NCBI GenBank assembly: GCA_002747255.1
Contig: PDUC01000027.1
Span: 97,839 to 161,838, forward strand
DNA: 64,000 nt
Reading direction: 5' to 3'
DNA from: Acidobacteriota bacterium
GTDB lineage: Bacteria > Acidobacteriota > Holophagae > Acanthopleuribacterales > Acanthopleuribacteraceae
Shown here: one piece after another, positions 8,080 through 16,914 of the stretch
How positions within the stretch are numbered: position 1 is the stretch's first letter
Layout: the number at the start of each line of letters is the position of its first letter
The notes under the pieces: model-generated
The model's database searches: none
Seen by the model: the letters and a program-made list of their open reading frames with translations, nothing else
What the model was told of the DNA's origin: nothing
Position numbers and translations under genes: made by a program

Positions 8080-8144
8080 GGTGCTGGATTGGATCCCCCG
8101 TATTTATTTGAAAATGCGTTGACGATTTTTGGCGTGCGTGTTGG

Positions 8145-8160
8145 GTGAATCATGATTCAC
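8145..8160. promoter_or_regulatory. Perfect 16-base palindrome, putative operator
   Basis: GTGAATCATGATTCAC is a perfect palindrome in the non-coding region before the TagD-like gene. The half site GTGAA resembles that of Rex but the spacer is six bases rather than four, so I do not call it a Rex site. The regulator is unknown. Confidence 0.4.
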
Positions 8161-8375
8161 TGTCCAGATCAAGACCTGCCTGAAAACATCATCATTCTGT
8201 CGCATGATCACCATCAGACTCTATCAGAAAGAAGCAGGTAAAACAACGATTTCTATTTTAGAAAACAGCTCATTCTCAATCCTCGCCAATAGAGGAAAGA
8301 CAGCATGCTTATCCCCTTTTTGCGGTCTGGCATGCAGCAAAATTCCCACCTGAAACCAGATCACTTTTGAACCCG

Positions 8376-9083
8376 CTACCACGTATCTCTGAGAGCGCGC
8401 ATCTCCAGGAATTTCTCTCTGGAGTACTTGTCACTTTTGGGATCACTTAAATACAAAAACGGATTTCGCTTTCTTTCCTGGCTCAACAGAATGGATTCCT
8501 CTTGGGTTGAATCGTTTCCCGTAGCCATGGAAAGTGACTTGAGAAACCGGGCATTGGCAGCTCGATAATCATGCCCTGGAAGCACCACTAAATGACCGGG
8601 CATGCTGGCCAGGACGTTTTTAAACGAGTGGAACAGTGTGTTGACATCGCCACCATTTTTACAATTCCCGCAACCCAGATGAAAGAGTGTGTCGCCGGTT
8701 ATGAGATAGGTGTCATTCACTTCCAAACACAGCGAGCAGATGGTATGTCCAGGTGTGTACTTCGGTTTAAAGACCATTGTCGCACCAAAGTACAGAGCAT
8801 TGCCATCCTGAATGGCATGGGTCTGACCGGGCGCATCAGCGTCAGGATGAGCCCAGACCTGGCATTTCCAGCTTTCCAGCAGAGCGCGATTGCCACCCGT
8901 ATGATCAGCATGCCGGTGCGTGTTGATAACCGCTTTTAAGGTTAAACCGCTGGTTTGCAGGTAGTGCGCCACTTCGCCAGCTCGAAAAGGGTCTATGACA
9001 ACTGCCTCGCCGCTCTGCTGACAGGAAAAGACCGTGGCGTAGTTTTGGTAACTGTTTTTAAAGAAAATGCGTTTCATTTTCAC
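8376..9083 (-). CDS. Metallo-beta-lactamase-fold hydrolase, glyoxalase II-like
   Basis: A 235-residue MBL-fold enzyme. Metal ligands are visible in THRHADHTGG (near residue 55), the TPGHT histidine, the aspartate of GDTLFHLGCGNC and PGHDY. The overall plan, including a short C-terminal RKRNPFLYL block, matches hydroxyacylglutathione hydrolase (glyoxalase II) more than the sulfur dioxygenases. The cysteine-rich insert GCGNCKNGG after the metal aspartate is somewhat unusual. I chose the GTG start at 9083 because GAGG lies seven bases upstream; an ATG two codons in is possible. It is divergent from the acyl-CoA dehydrogenase gene. Likely a cytosolic thioester hydrolase. Confidence 0.8.
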   Translation of the reverse strand: MKMKRIFFKNSYQNYATVFSCQQSGEAVVIDPFRAGEVAHYLQTSGLTLKAVINTHRHADHTGGNRALLESWKCQVWAHPDADAPGQTHAIQDGNALYFGATMVFKPKYTPGHTICSLCLEVNDTYLITGDTLFHLGCGNCKNGGDVNTLFHSFKNVLASMPGHLVVLPGHDYRAANARFLKSLSMATGNDSTQEESILLSQERKRNPFLYLSDPKSDKYSREKFLEMRALRDTW

Positions 9084-9138
9084 GGCACAACCTCGGATTC
9101 CGATCTCGGCATATCATAACACGTTTTATTCTGGAGAC

Positions 9139-9167
9139 TTTCAAGGTCGCGATGAACCTGCTACAAT
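9139..9167 (+). promoter_or_regulatory. Candidate promoter of acyl-CoA dehydrogenase gene
   Basis: A strong -10 box TACAAT (9162-9167) lies 17 bases after a weak -35 box TTTCAA (9139-9144), about 36 bases before the start codon. Assigned by eye to the general housekeeping sigma consensus. Confidence 0.4.
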
Positions 9168-9203
9168 GGGTTGGTATTCAAAACTAAATTAAGGAAAAAC
9201 GCT

Positions 9204-10355
9204 ATGTCAAGACCTCTTACCATTTTAACAGAAGATGAACAGTTACTTTACGATGCAGTCTACGAGTATGCCTCAGAGGCTATCCAACCTCATATCATGG
9301 AGATGGATGAAACACAAACCATGAAGCCGGAATTCATCGAGGAATTCTTTGAGAGCGGTTACATGGGAATAGAAATACCGGAGGAATACGGTGGACTGGG
9401 TGCCAATTTCTTTTCGGCCATCCTGGTCATTGAGGCCCTTTCAAGAGTGGATGCCAGCTGCGGTGTTTTAGTGGATGTGCACAACACCCTGGTCAACAAC
9501 GCCATCCTTCGCTGGGGCAGTGATGAACTTAAAGCCAAGTACCTGCCCAGATTGGCCTCCAAGGAATTGGGAGCTTACGGTTTGTCTGAGTCCGTCTCGG
9601 GATCCGATGCCTTTGCGCTTAAAACTACCGCTGTGGATAAAGGCGATCACTACGTTCTCAACGGCAGTAAAATATTCATTACCAATGCCAAAGAAGCCAA
9701 TATCTTCATCGTCATCGCCAATGCCAATCCGGCATTGGGGTACAAGGGCATTACCGCTTTCGTGGTTGAATCCAGCTTTGAAGGTTTTACGAAGGGGAAA
9801 AAAGAAGACAAACTCGGAATCAGAGCCTCTTCCACCATGGAACTCTCCTTCGATGACATGAAAGTGCCCAAAGAAAACGTTCTTGGTGAAGTGGGTAAAG
9901 GTTACAAAGTGGCCATAGAAACGCTGAACGAAGGACGCATCGGAATCGGTGCTCAAATGCTCGGTCTGGCTCGCGGAGCTCTGGATGCCGCCATCGCCTA
10001 TGCCAAAGAACGCACCCAATTCGGTAAACCCATTGCCAAGTTTCAGGCTGTTGAACATGAAATCGCAAACATGGAATGCGAATGGGAGGCCGCGCGTCTG
10101 TTGATCTATAACGCCGCCCGGTTAAAAGACGCTGGCGAGAACTTCATCAAGGAAGCCGCCATTGCCAAGTACAAGGCTTCCCAGATGGCTGAAAGCGTGA
10201 CCTCCAGATCACTGGAACTTTTCGGCGGCTATGGTTTCTCGAAAGAATACCCCGCCGAAAAATTCTTCAGAGATTCCAAAATAGGGAAAATCTATGAGGG
10301 TACTTCCTTCATGCAGCTTTCAACCATAGCCAAGATTGTCCTGGGGAAATTTTAA
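9204..10355 (+). CDS. Acyl-CoA dehydrogenase
   Basis: A full-length FAD acyl-CoA dehydrogenase of 383 residues, catalysing alpha,beta-dehydrogenation of a fatty acyl-CoA with electrons passed to electron-transfer flavoprotein. Family marks are YGLSESVSGSDAFALKT, FITNAKEANIF, the signature LGLARGALDAAIAYAKERTQFG and, near the C terminus, GGYGFSKEYPAEKFFRD followed by YEGTS. The YEGTS glutamate is the catalytic base of the short/medium-chain type. I chose the ATG at 9204, preceded by AAGGAA; a TTG upstream would add eleven poor residues. The gene is monocistronic and ends before a large inverted repeat. Substrate chain length cannot be read from sequence; butyryl-CoA is plausible. Confidence 0.93.
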   Translation: MSRPLTILTEDEQLLYDAVYEYASEAIQPHIMEMDETQTMKPEFIEEFFESGYMGIEIPEEYGGLGANFFSAILVIEALSRVDASCGVLVDVHNTLVNNAILRWGSDELKAKYLPRLASKELGAYGLSESVSGSDAFALKTTAVDKGDHYVLNGSKIFITNAKEANIFIVIANANPALGYKGITAFVVESSFEGFTKGKKEDKLGIRASSTMELSFDDMKVPKENVLGEVGKGYKVAIETLNEGRIGIGAQMLGLARGALDAAIAYAKERTQFGKPIAKFQAVEHEIANMECEWEAARLLIYNAARLKDAGENFIKEAAIAKYKASQMAESVTSRSLELFGGYGFSKEYPAEKFFRDSKIGKIYEGTSFMQLSTIAKIVLGKF

Positions 10356-10371
10356 GGCGTTTTAACTCCAT

Positions 10372-10427
10372 CCGGCAGTTGGGGCTCTTCTGTGCGTGGG
10401 CAACACCCGCCCAGTGTCAACTGCCGG
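10372..10427. repeat. Ten-base inverted repeat with inner hairpin
   Basis: CCGGCAGTTG at 10372-10381 is repeated exactly in inverse as CAACTGCCGG at 10418-10427, with an inner GGGC/GCCC hairpin in the spacer. There is no T-run, so it is not a classical terminator. It lies just after the acyl-CoA dehydrogenase stop codon and could stabilise or end the transcript, or be a small dispersed repeat. Confidence 0.5.
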
Positions 10428-10595
10428 ACTCGGGTTTAGCAGGCTCAGATAACATCCGGTTTAAAGAGGGCTGTTGAAAAGCCTTCTTTTTGACTCATGC
10501 CCGCTCTGGAGCGCTTTTCTTTTTTGCTCAATGGCAGCAGTGGGCAATGGAATGCGTATCCCTGAAAGCAAAAACGACGAAACCCGAAAAACAGC

Positions 10596-12809
10596 TCAAT
10601 CTCTTTTCAGAATTTCAATCAAAGGTACAGGACTTCCGAGGAAAGTTCCCTGACCGAAGTCAACTCCAAATGATTTAATTTCATTCCTGGTTTCTTCGTT
10701 TTCAATATGCTCGGCTATGGTTTTGAGATTGAAAACCCCGCTAATATCCGTTACAGCCCGAACCATGGCCCGGTCGAGAGCGGAACAAGTGACATCGTTC
10801 ACAAAAGCACCGTCAATTTTGATGTAATCCACAGGCAGGTTTTTAATGTAATTGAACGATGAGAACCCCTTCCCGAAATCATCCAGGGCAAAAAGGCAGT
10901 TAAATGTTTTCATCTTGTAAATAAAACGCCTTGCCATTTTTAAATTTTTTATGGCGGCAGATTCCGTTATTTCGAAACAAATACAGGATCCTGAAAGAGT
11001 GCAATTGGATAGAATGGATATGAGCTTGTCTTGAAAAGATGTACTGTTAATGGACTGCCCTGAAAGATTAATGGTAAAAATGCACTTTTTATCGACTAAG
11101 TATGGATATTTTTCAAGTAAACTGATCGTTCGTTTCACCACCCAAGTGTCAATTTCCGTCATGAGATGTCTTCTCTCAGCCACATTCAAAAAGTCTCCAG
11201 GCTCCAGCAGGGAACCTGTATCCTCAAGAATCCTCAAAAGAACTTCATAGTGCAGAGGTTCCTCTTCTCCTTGAAGGGAACAAATAGGCTGAGCGAATAG
11301 CACGAAGTTTTGCTCTTTAATGGACTTTTCTATTTGAGCAATCCAGGACCAGCTCTTCCGTCTTTTCACCAGAGATTGATCTTCCGACTCAAGATAGGTA
11401 ACGATATTTCCACCTTGATCCTTGGACATGTGGCAGGCCATATCACCTTTGGCCAGGAGGAAAGATAGCGATCTTGGAGAATCGATATACAAAACACCAA
11501 AGCTGGCACTCACATTGAATTGCTGCCCCTCCCATGAAAAAACTATGTCCTGGATTCGCTGTCTTATATGCTCCGCCTGGCTCTTTATATCGTCTGACGT
11601 GGTTTCAACGATGTAAGCGGTAAATGTATCTCCACCAAATCTTCCGATAATGGTTTCTTCGTTAAATTCATTTTGGAGCAAAATGCTTATCTGCTGCAAG
11701 AGACGGTCTCCGGCAAGATGACCGCAAGCATCGTTGATCACTTTTAGACGATCGACATTGAGAAAAATCATCCCCGAAGAAGGCTTTTTACGAACAGTGG
11801 TAAATTGCTGCATGATCGCTTCTTCAAATCCACGCCGGTTCAGAAGCCCTGTAAGCGCATCGCGATGAGCCTGAATCTGGAGCTTGTTTCTCAATTGCAG
11901 GTTCTGTTCTGTTCGCAGAGCAATCAGCAACGGCAGAAAGAACACAGTACCCATCAACAACAAGATGATACTGTATTCCATGTAAGAAGAATTAGCCAGG
12001 ATACCAGCGGCACCTCTGCCTAGAATGCTCCAAAAGATAAGAGCTGTCACCATCATTGCAAAGCTTGTAAAGCTTGGCTGAAACCTCATCGCGCTCCAGG
12101 TAAGCAGTGCAAGGGGAATGAACCCCATAACAACAGCATGGAGACCAACGCGCTGACTGTAATAATGGAGGACAACGAAAGACAGGATATTGCACAAAAC
12201 CCAGAGAAACATTTCTTTATTTATCGGAATGCTTAGGTCCAAACCCAGCTTTAAGTGTCTCCTGAAAGATAAAAAGAGCGTGATGAAAGCAGGTGAACAA
12301 ATCAAGATGCCAAACCAGTTCCCGAGAAACCAGAGAAAAAGCGCGGGGAAAAAGTCGGGCACACGACTTGGGTCCTCAACAGTCAAGTATGTCACGCCTA
12401 TCAAGGCACTCAACAGGCATATTACCGCACCGAATAAAAGCAGCTTTTTCAAACTGTCAATGGAATTCTGAAACATAACTTCCTTGGGCAGGATGTGTTT
12501 TTTAAAGGGAACAATTAACCAAGGAACCCCCACATTGACGGCAATTGAAAAAACCAATTGAAGCGGCGAAGCCCTGGACACCAAAAAGTGACCGAGTAAA
12601 ACACCCCCAAGCAAAGGCAGTATGGCTCGCCTCTTGTAAACAAGATAAGCAGCGACAGCAAGACCAGTAGGAGGCCAGACAGGGGTGATCTCATCGGCAG
12701 CATACATTGTTGAGGCCGCAACCTTGAAGAGAATCAAGTAGGTTGGAACAATTGAGAGCAGTATTAACCTCTCCCAATAGATTAAACTCTTAAAGGTCCA
12801 TACTTTCAT
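10596..12809 (-). CDS. MASE1-GGDEF-EAL cyclic di-GMP protein
   Basis: A 737-residue membrane signalling protein. Residues 1-310 form a MASE1 sensor with about eight helices and the VWPPTGLAVAAYLV motif. A GGDEF domain follows (about 311-475) with GGDTF at 392-396 instead of GG(D/E)EF, so cyclase activity is probably lost or weak. The EAL domain (about 490-735) has EVLLR at the EAL site, TINLS, EITES, LDDFGKGFSSF, DYIKIDG, TIAEHIE and the late glutamine in DFGQG. All expected metal and catalytic residues are present, so it is probably an active phosphodiesterase that breaks down cyclic di-GMP. It is 41 bases downstream of a small TPR gene, likely co-transcribed. Confidence 0.9.
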   Translation of the reverse strand: MKVWTFKSLIYWERLILLSIVPTYLILFKVAASTMYAADEITPVWPPTGLAVAAYLVYKRRAILPLLGGVLLGHFLVSRASPLQLVFSIAVNVGVPWLIVPFKKHILPKEVMFQNSIDSLKKLLLFGAVICLLSALIGVTYLTVEDPSRVPDFFPALFLWFLGNWFGILICSPAFITLFLSFRRHLKLGLDLSIPINKEMFLWVLCNILSFVVLHYYSQRVGLHAVVMGFIPLALLTWSAMRFQPSFTSFAMMVTALIFWSILGRGAAGILANSSYMEYSIILLLMGTVFFLPLLIALRTEQNLQLRNKLQIQAHRDALTGLLNRRGFEEAIMQQFTTVRKKPSSGMIFLNVDRLKVINDACGHLAGDRLLQQISILLQNEFNEETIIGRFGGDTFTAYIVETTSDDIKSQAEHIRQRIQDIVFSWEGQQFNVSASFGVLYIDSPRSLSFLLAKGDMACHMSKDQGGNIVTYLESEDQSLVKRRKSWSWIAQIEKSIKEQNFVLFAQPICSLQGEEEPLHYEVLLRILEDTGSLLEPGDFLNVAERRHLMTEIDTWVVKRTISLLEKYPYLVDKKCIFTINLSGQSINSTSFQDKLISILSNCTLSGSCICFEITESAAIKNLKMARRFIYKMKTFNCLFALDDFGKGFSSFNYIKNLPVDYIKIDGAFVNDVTCSALDRAMVRAVTDISGVFNLKTIAEHIENEETRNEIKSFGVDFGQGTFLGSPVPLIEILKRD

Positions 12810-12850
12810 TAAATGTCCTTTCCTGCATTACCTGTTTATCAAATGATTCC

Positions 12851-13207
12851 TTAAATCGAAAAACGAGATACCTTCATGGGGGCAGTTTGATCATCCATCA
12901 TTGATATCATGGCCGATTTGCATTCCTTGTAGAGCGGATGACTATGGTCATGCTGCAAAAAACACAAAATGAAACGGTAATCTTTTAGAGCTGAGCAATA
13001 GTTCCTGAGTCCCAGTTGATATATTTGACCGCGTTGAAAATACAAACTGAGATCTTCAGGAAGGAGCTCTATAGCAGAAGACAGAAACGCTATAGCTGAG
13101 TGGTAGTTCTCTTGCTGTATGGCATGTTCGACTCGACGCAAAAAGGGCTCTTTAATCTCTTCTTGAGTCAACTTGCTTCCGCGTTTTCCTAATATGAGTT
13201 TAAGCAT
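12851..13207 (-). CDS. Small TPR-like protein
   Basis: A 118-residue cytosolic protein without signal or membrane segment. The middle (about residues 25-85) reads as two tetratricopeptide-like helix pairs (ENYHSAIAFLSSAIELLPED and YFQRGQIYQLGLRNYCSALK). It precedes the GGDEF-EAL gene by 41 bases and so is probably the first gene of that unit. It may be a binding partner or adaptor of the phosphodiesterase; no enzymatic motif is present. Confidence 0.6.
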   Translation of the reverse strand: MLKLILGKRGSKLTQEEIKEPFLRRVEHAIQQENYHSAIAFLSSAIELLPEDLSLYFQRGQIYQLGLRNYCSALKDYRFILCFLQHDHSHPLYKECKSAMISMMDDQTAPMKVSRFSI

Positions 13208-13511
13208 GGCCCTGACATCATTTTCGGTTTATTATTTGGGTGATGTATACATCAAATATGCACCTTTAAGAAAAAAGATTACATGAAGATGAGCACAAAG
13301 TGAAGAAAAAAGTACAATAAAGTTTGTACGCTCATCCAGTGGGGTGATCAGCTGAGTCCGACAAGCAAATATAAGCAAAATTCTTTGTTTGCGTTATCGT
13401 GTTTACGATTAAAATCAGCCCGGATCTCACCAGGCCGGGAAAAGCACAACATCGTGTTTCATTTACAAACGGCTTGAGTTAAGATGTGGAAACTCACAAA
13501 CGAGGTTAATA
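13208..13511. other. Divergent promoter region
   Basis: This is 304 bases between the TPR/GGDEF-EAL operon and gmhB. The only clear signal is the palindrome at 13241-13254, listed separately. A weak TTTGCG/TAAAAT pair with 16-base spacing at 13388-13415 could drive gmhB. No gene is seen. Confidence 0.4.
13241..13254. promoter_or_regulatory. Perfect 14-base palindrome, putative operator
   Basis: TGATGTATACATCA is perfectly self-complementary and lies 34-47 bases upstream of the start codon of the TPR/GGDEF-EAL operon, a normal position for a dimeric regulator site. The regulator is unknown. Confidence 0.45.
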
Positions 13512-14060
13512 ATGGATAAAAATGGAAATACCGGGATTAAAACGGTGTTTTTAGACAGGGACGGCGTGATTAACAGGCGCATTATGGATGGATATGTTAC
13601 ATGTAAGGAAGAGCTGGAAATCCTGGATGGTGTCCCGGAGGCATTGCGTATCCTTACTGATGCAAAATACAGAATAGTCGTGGTTACAAACCAAAGGGGA
13701 ATTGCTCTGGGTTTATACAACGCTTCAACTCTTGCACACATACATGACTACCTGAATCAGGTACTTCGTCAATATGGCGTGCGATTAAATGAATTCTATT
13801 TTTGTCCGCATGACCGCCAGGAAAACTGCCTTTGCAGAAAACCAAAAGCCGGATTGATCGATCAGGCGAATGAGGTCTCAACGGTTCATTTTAAAAACTC
13901 ATACTTAATTGGAGACAGCGATACAGACCTGCTAGCGGGAAGAGCCCGTCATTTACGTGTCATAAAAATTGGACCAATTGAAACCGTCATCCCTGAAGCC
14001 AGGTTTGATAATTTACTGGAAGCGGCAAAAGCCATAGCGGCAGACCAGATTCCAGAATGA
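13512..14060 (+). CDS. gmhB: D-glycero-D-manno-heptose 1,7-bisphosphate 7-phosphatase
   Basis: A 182-residue HAD-IIIA phosphatase. The nucleophile motif is FLDRDGVIN (near residue 12), then VVVTNQRGIA (motif II), the zinc-binding loop FYFCPHDRQENCLCRKPKAG and GDSDTDLLAGR (motif IV). The zinc loop with one histidine and three cysteines is specific to GmhB and its histidinol-phosphatase relatives. GmhB removes the 7-phosphate in the pathway to ADP-heptose for the inner core of lipopolysaccharide. Members of the D,D-heptose and GDP-heptose branches cannot be separated by eye. No other heptose gene is nearby. It supports a Gram-negative cell envelope. Confidence 0.85.
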   Translation: MDKNGNTGIKTVFLDRDGVINRRIMDGYVTCKEELEILDGVPEALRILTDAKYRIVVVTNQRGIALGLYNASTLAHIHDYLNQVLRQYGVRLNEFYFCPHDRQENCLCRKPKAGLIDQANEVSTVHFKNSYLIGDSDTDLLAGRARHLRVIKIGPIETVIPEARFDNLLEAAKAIAADQIPE

Positions 14061-14403
14061 CCACGGCTTGAAAGCAGTAGAAAAACTGTATTGTGAGAGT
14101 TAAATCAATTTGGTACATTCAAAACTCCCAAAGCGATCGTTTCCTTGAGAACCTGATATGTGAAGAGTGTTGTTAAGTACATCCAACGCTCGCCGTTTTT
14201 TTTACGACAAGCGTTGTTATCAACTCCATATTGAAGCTCTGGGCAAGGGATCGATGAGATAGCCATGTTTCACGACTGTCTTTTCCAAAACATAAATGTC
14301 GGGATTTCACCCTGCTCTTTTTTGCGCCATACCTTCGGATTTTATCATCTCAACAGGACGATGTATGATCATGGCGTTGTATTTGTACCGGTTTGATTTT
14401 CTT
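14061..14403. other. Intergenic region after gmhB
   Basis: This is 343 bases between convergent gmhB and hydE. A hairpin with 7-base arms (CAACGCT at 14184-14190, AGCGTTG at 14210-14216) has a T-rich loop and could terminate one or both transcripts. No gene is supported. Confidence 0.4.
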
Positions 14404-15459
14404 TTACACCACACCGTGGCAGTGGCCAGGACCGGTGCCCGGTCGGCGGTTGATTTGGTTCATCATATCCAGCAATTCGTTTTGACAGGCTTCCACAGAC
14501 TCGATCAGCACCGTTTTGCCTGGATAGATGGTGTAGCTTTCTCTGAAAAACTTCGGCGTCACATTGGGCATGATGACATTGGCACCGCAATTGAGCCCTT
14601 TAATTCTGGCTTCCATACCGCCAAGAGCCGACAGGGCTGTGGTACCGGGAATGTGGGAGTCGGGCCTTAAAATGCGGCTTAAAGCGATGACTTTACAGGT
14701 CATCTCCACGTTGCTGGGAACCTGATCGTCAGGATGAGCCCGGCGCGGCGTCCATCCGGATCCCAGTTTGGTATCAGGATGCACGAGAAAGGGACCAACA
14801 CCGATCATTCCCAGGTTGTACTTGCGGAAAAGAATCAAGTCATCGGCCAGGATGTCGAATGTCTGACCGGGGAACCCAATCATGACGCCGCTGCCCACCT
14901 GGTAACCCAGCTTTTTTAGCAGAGGCAGCTTGGAGGTGCGCATGCTGAGATCGCCTTTCTTTTGGGGATGAATCGCTCCAAAAAGTTCAGGATGACTGGT
15001 TTCAAAGCGCAGTAAATAGCGGTCGGCACCGGCTTCTCTCCAGAGTTTCCAATCGCGGGGATTCCTCTCTCCGATTGAAAGTGTCACGGCGCACGGAGTT
15101 TCCCGTTTAATGGTCCGAACCACATCGGCCAGCCACTCCCCTTTTATTTGCGAATCTTCGCCTGATTGCAGAACCACTGAACCGTAGTTCATTTGTGAAG
15201 AGAGGAGTACCGCTTCCATGATTTGCTCTTTATTCATGCGATAGCGGTGAGCCTTTCTGTTGCCAGCGTGGAGACCACAGTAAGTGCAATGACTGGAACA
15301 GTAACTGGATATCTCGATCAACCCTCTCAAGTGAATTTCATCTCCCACATACTGAGCGCGAATGTCATTGGCGTATTGATAAAGCTGCTCTAGTTTCCCG
15401 GGATCTGTTTCAACAAGCCAGTCATACACATCGCGCCTGCTCATGTCAGGAGAAAGCAT
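14404..15459 (-). CDS. hydE: [FeFe]-hydrogenase maturation radical-SAM protein HydE
   Basis: A 351-residue radical SAM enzyme. The cluster motif is CSSHCTYCGL (CX3CX2C, about residue 53), followed by a SAM-binding GGE-like LQSGED, the SGVMIGFPGQT block and a C-terminal NCGANVIMPNVTP segment typical of HydE. HydE helps build the dithiolate bridge of the H-cluster 2Fe subsite. I chose the ATG at 15459, which has a good GGAGG nine bases upstream and overlaps the end of hydF by 14 bases. It is the second gene of the hydF-hydE unit, divergent from rex and the sensory hydrogenase genes. Confidence 0.93.
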   Translation of the reverse strand: MLSPDMSRRDVYDWLVETDPGKLEQLYQYANDIRAQYVGDEIHLRGLIEISSYCSSHCTYCGLHAGNRKAHRYRMNKEQIMEAVLLSSQMNYGSVVLQSGEDSQIKGEWLADVVRTIKRETPCAVTLSIGERNPRDWKLWREAGADRYLLRFETSHPELFGAIHPQKKGDLSMRTSKLPLLKKLGYQVGSGVMIGFPGQTFDILADDLILFRKYNLGMIGVGPFLVHPDTKLGSGWTPRRAHPDDQVPSNVEMTCKVIALSRILRPDSHIPGTTALSALGGMEARIKGLNCGANVIMPNVTPKFFRESYTIYPGKTVLIESVEACQNELLDMMNQINRRPGTGPGHCHGVV

Positions 15460-16672
15460 GATCGAGTGCCTCCGTAATTTGAGGGAAAGGACTGAGAGCG
15501 CGATCCAGTATGCCGAGACTTTGAGCGATAATGAGACCGTAATTGGAGATAGCGACACCCTGGTTCTGGCAAGCCATAATGCGATTGAGAATTTCCTTGC
15601 GATTCCACTTGCAGCCGCCGCATTGAATAACCAGGCTGTATGTTGAAAGGTCTTCCGGAAAATCGTGACCCTGGGTGATCTGAAACTCCAAATCGCAACC
15701 CGTGTATTGCTTTAGCCAGCGAGGAATTTTTACACGGCCGATGTCTTCCTCTATGGGGTGATGTGAACAGGACTCAGCAATCAGTACGCGATCGCCTGAT
15801 TGAAGTTGATCGATGTACCTGGCTCCGTGTGCCTGAGTGAGAAGGTCGCCTTTGAAACGCGAAAAGAGGATGGAAAAGCTGGTCAGGGGAACATCTTTCG
15901 GCGTATCTTCGGCCACTTTCTGGAACGCCTGAGAATCGGTGACAACCAATTCCGGTTTCTTTTTCAGCATATCCAGAGCCTGAGACAGTTTGCTTTCCTT
16001 GACAACCATGCTGATGGCATTGTGATCCAGCGTGTCTCTGATACTCTGAACTTGAGGCATAATCAAGCGGCCGCGCGGGGCTTCCTTGTCGATGGGAACC
16101 ACAAAGACGACCAGGTCACCGGCTTGAATCAAGTCGCCCAAAATAGGACGATCAACCAGCCATTCTTGCGGGATGCTGTCCAGCATACCCTGGCGTAACT
16201 CCAAAATGCCCTCTTGCTGCGGCACGCTTGTTTTGATCATTTTGAGCGAACGCTTTTCAACTTCCCGGCAGAGTTCCGCTGAAGGCTGGTGAAGATCCGA
16301 TTTATTGTGTACAACCAGAATGGGGACCCCTCTGGATGTGAGTTCATGATAGATCTTGTCTTCAAAGGGACCCCACTCACCATCGGTTACAATTAATCCG
16401 AGATCCGTTCTGCGAAAAATTTTCCTGGTCTTCTCCACCCTCAGATTGCCCAAGTCACCGTGATCGTCAATGCCAGCCGTATCGATAAATAAAACCGGAC
16501 CCAACGGCAGAACCTCCATGGGCTTTTCAACCGGATCGGTGGTGGTTCCCGCCCACTTTGACACGATGGAGACATTCTGCCTGGTAAAGGCATTCAGCAG
16601 GCTTGATTTGCCCACATTCCTGCGACCGAACAAGCCTATGTGGGTTCGAAGTCCTTTGGGTGTTTTACGCAT
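15446..16672 (-). CDS. hydF: [FeFe]-hydrogenase maturation GTPase HydF
   Basis: A 408-residue protein with an N-terminal GTPase domain (Walker A GRRNVGKSSLLNAF, switch segment FIDTAGIDDHG, NKSD specificity motif), a dimerisation domain in the middle and a C-terminal [4Fe-4S] domain with ESCSHH and QCGGCKW, the cysteines that hold the cluster in HydF. HydF is the scaffold on which the diiron subcluster is assembled before transfer to apo-hydrogenase. It is the first gene of the hydF-hydE unit, and its upstream region is shared with rex. Together with HydE and HydG the full maturation set is present in this locus. Confidence 0.95.
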   Translation of the reverse strand: MRKTPKGLRTHIGLFGRRNVGKSSLLNAFTRQNVSIVSKWAGTTTDPVEKPMEVLPLGPVLFIDTAGIDDHGDLGNLRVEKTRKIFRRTDLGLIVTDGEWGPFEDKIYHELTSRGVPILVVHNKSDLHQPSAELCREVEKRSLKMIKTSVPQQEGILELRQGMLDSIPQEWLVDRPILGDLIQAGDLVVFVVPIDKEAPRGRLIMPQVQSIRDTLDHNAISMVVKESKLSQALDMLKKKPELVVTDSQAFQKVAEDTPKDVPLTSFSILFSRFKGDLLTQAHGARYIDQLQSGDRVLIAESCSHHPIEEDIGRVKIPRWLKQYTGCDLEFQITQGHDFPEDLSTYSLVIQCGGCKWNRKEILNRIMACQNQGVAISNYGLIIAQSLGILDRALSPFPQITEALDHAFS

Positions 16673-16734
16673 AACACAATCCTCTCTCTCTTCACTTCAG
16701 TGGGTGAGTGACCCAGCTTGTGCGGCTCCCGGGA

Positions 16735-16755
16735 AAAATGTGATTCTTACATTTT
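16735..16755. promoter_or_regulatory. Inverted repeat upstream of hydF
   Basis: AAAATGT at 16735-16741 is repeated in inverse as ACATTTT at 16749-16755, seven bases apart, about 63 bases before hydF. It may be a regulator site or an AT-rich leader hairpin. It does not match the Rex operator. Confidence 0.3.
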
Positions 16756-16882
16756 AATTGAAAAAAGCTCTTTTTTGTTAACTCTGACAAGTGGCCTCAA
16801 AATGAACCGCAGTGCGATACACTTCCAATGTAAATATACCATTTTCTTCCGGTAAAATAACAGATTAATTAGTCAATTTTTA

Positions 16883-16910
16883 TTGCATCCGCTGTCAAAT
16901 ATGCTAGAAT
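16883..16910 (+). promoter_or_regulatory. Candidate promoter of rex-hydrogenase operon
   Basis: A -35 box TTGCAT (16883-16888) and a -10 box TAGAAT (16905-16910) are separated by 16 bases. The Rex operator begins four bases after the -10 box, so it covers the expected transcription start, as in autoregulated rex promoters. Confidence 0.55.
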
Positions 16911-16914
16911 CCCC

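Noticed and set aside
8376-9083. Sulfur dioxygenase (ETHE1-like) call for the MBL-fold gene
   Set aside because: The C-terminal NPFL block and GDTLF motif fit glyoxalase II better; there is no rhodanese domain or neighbour.
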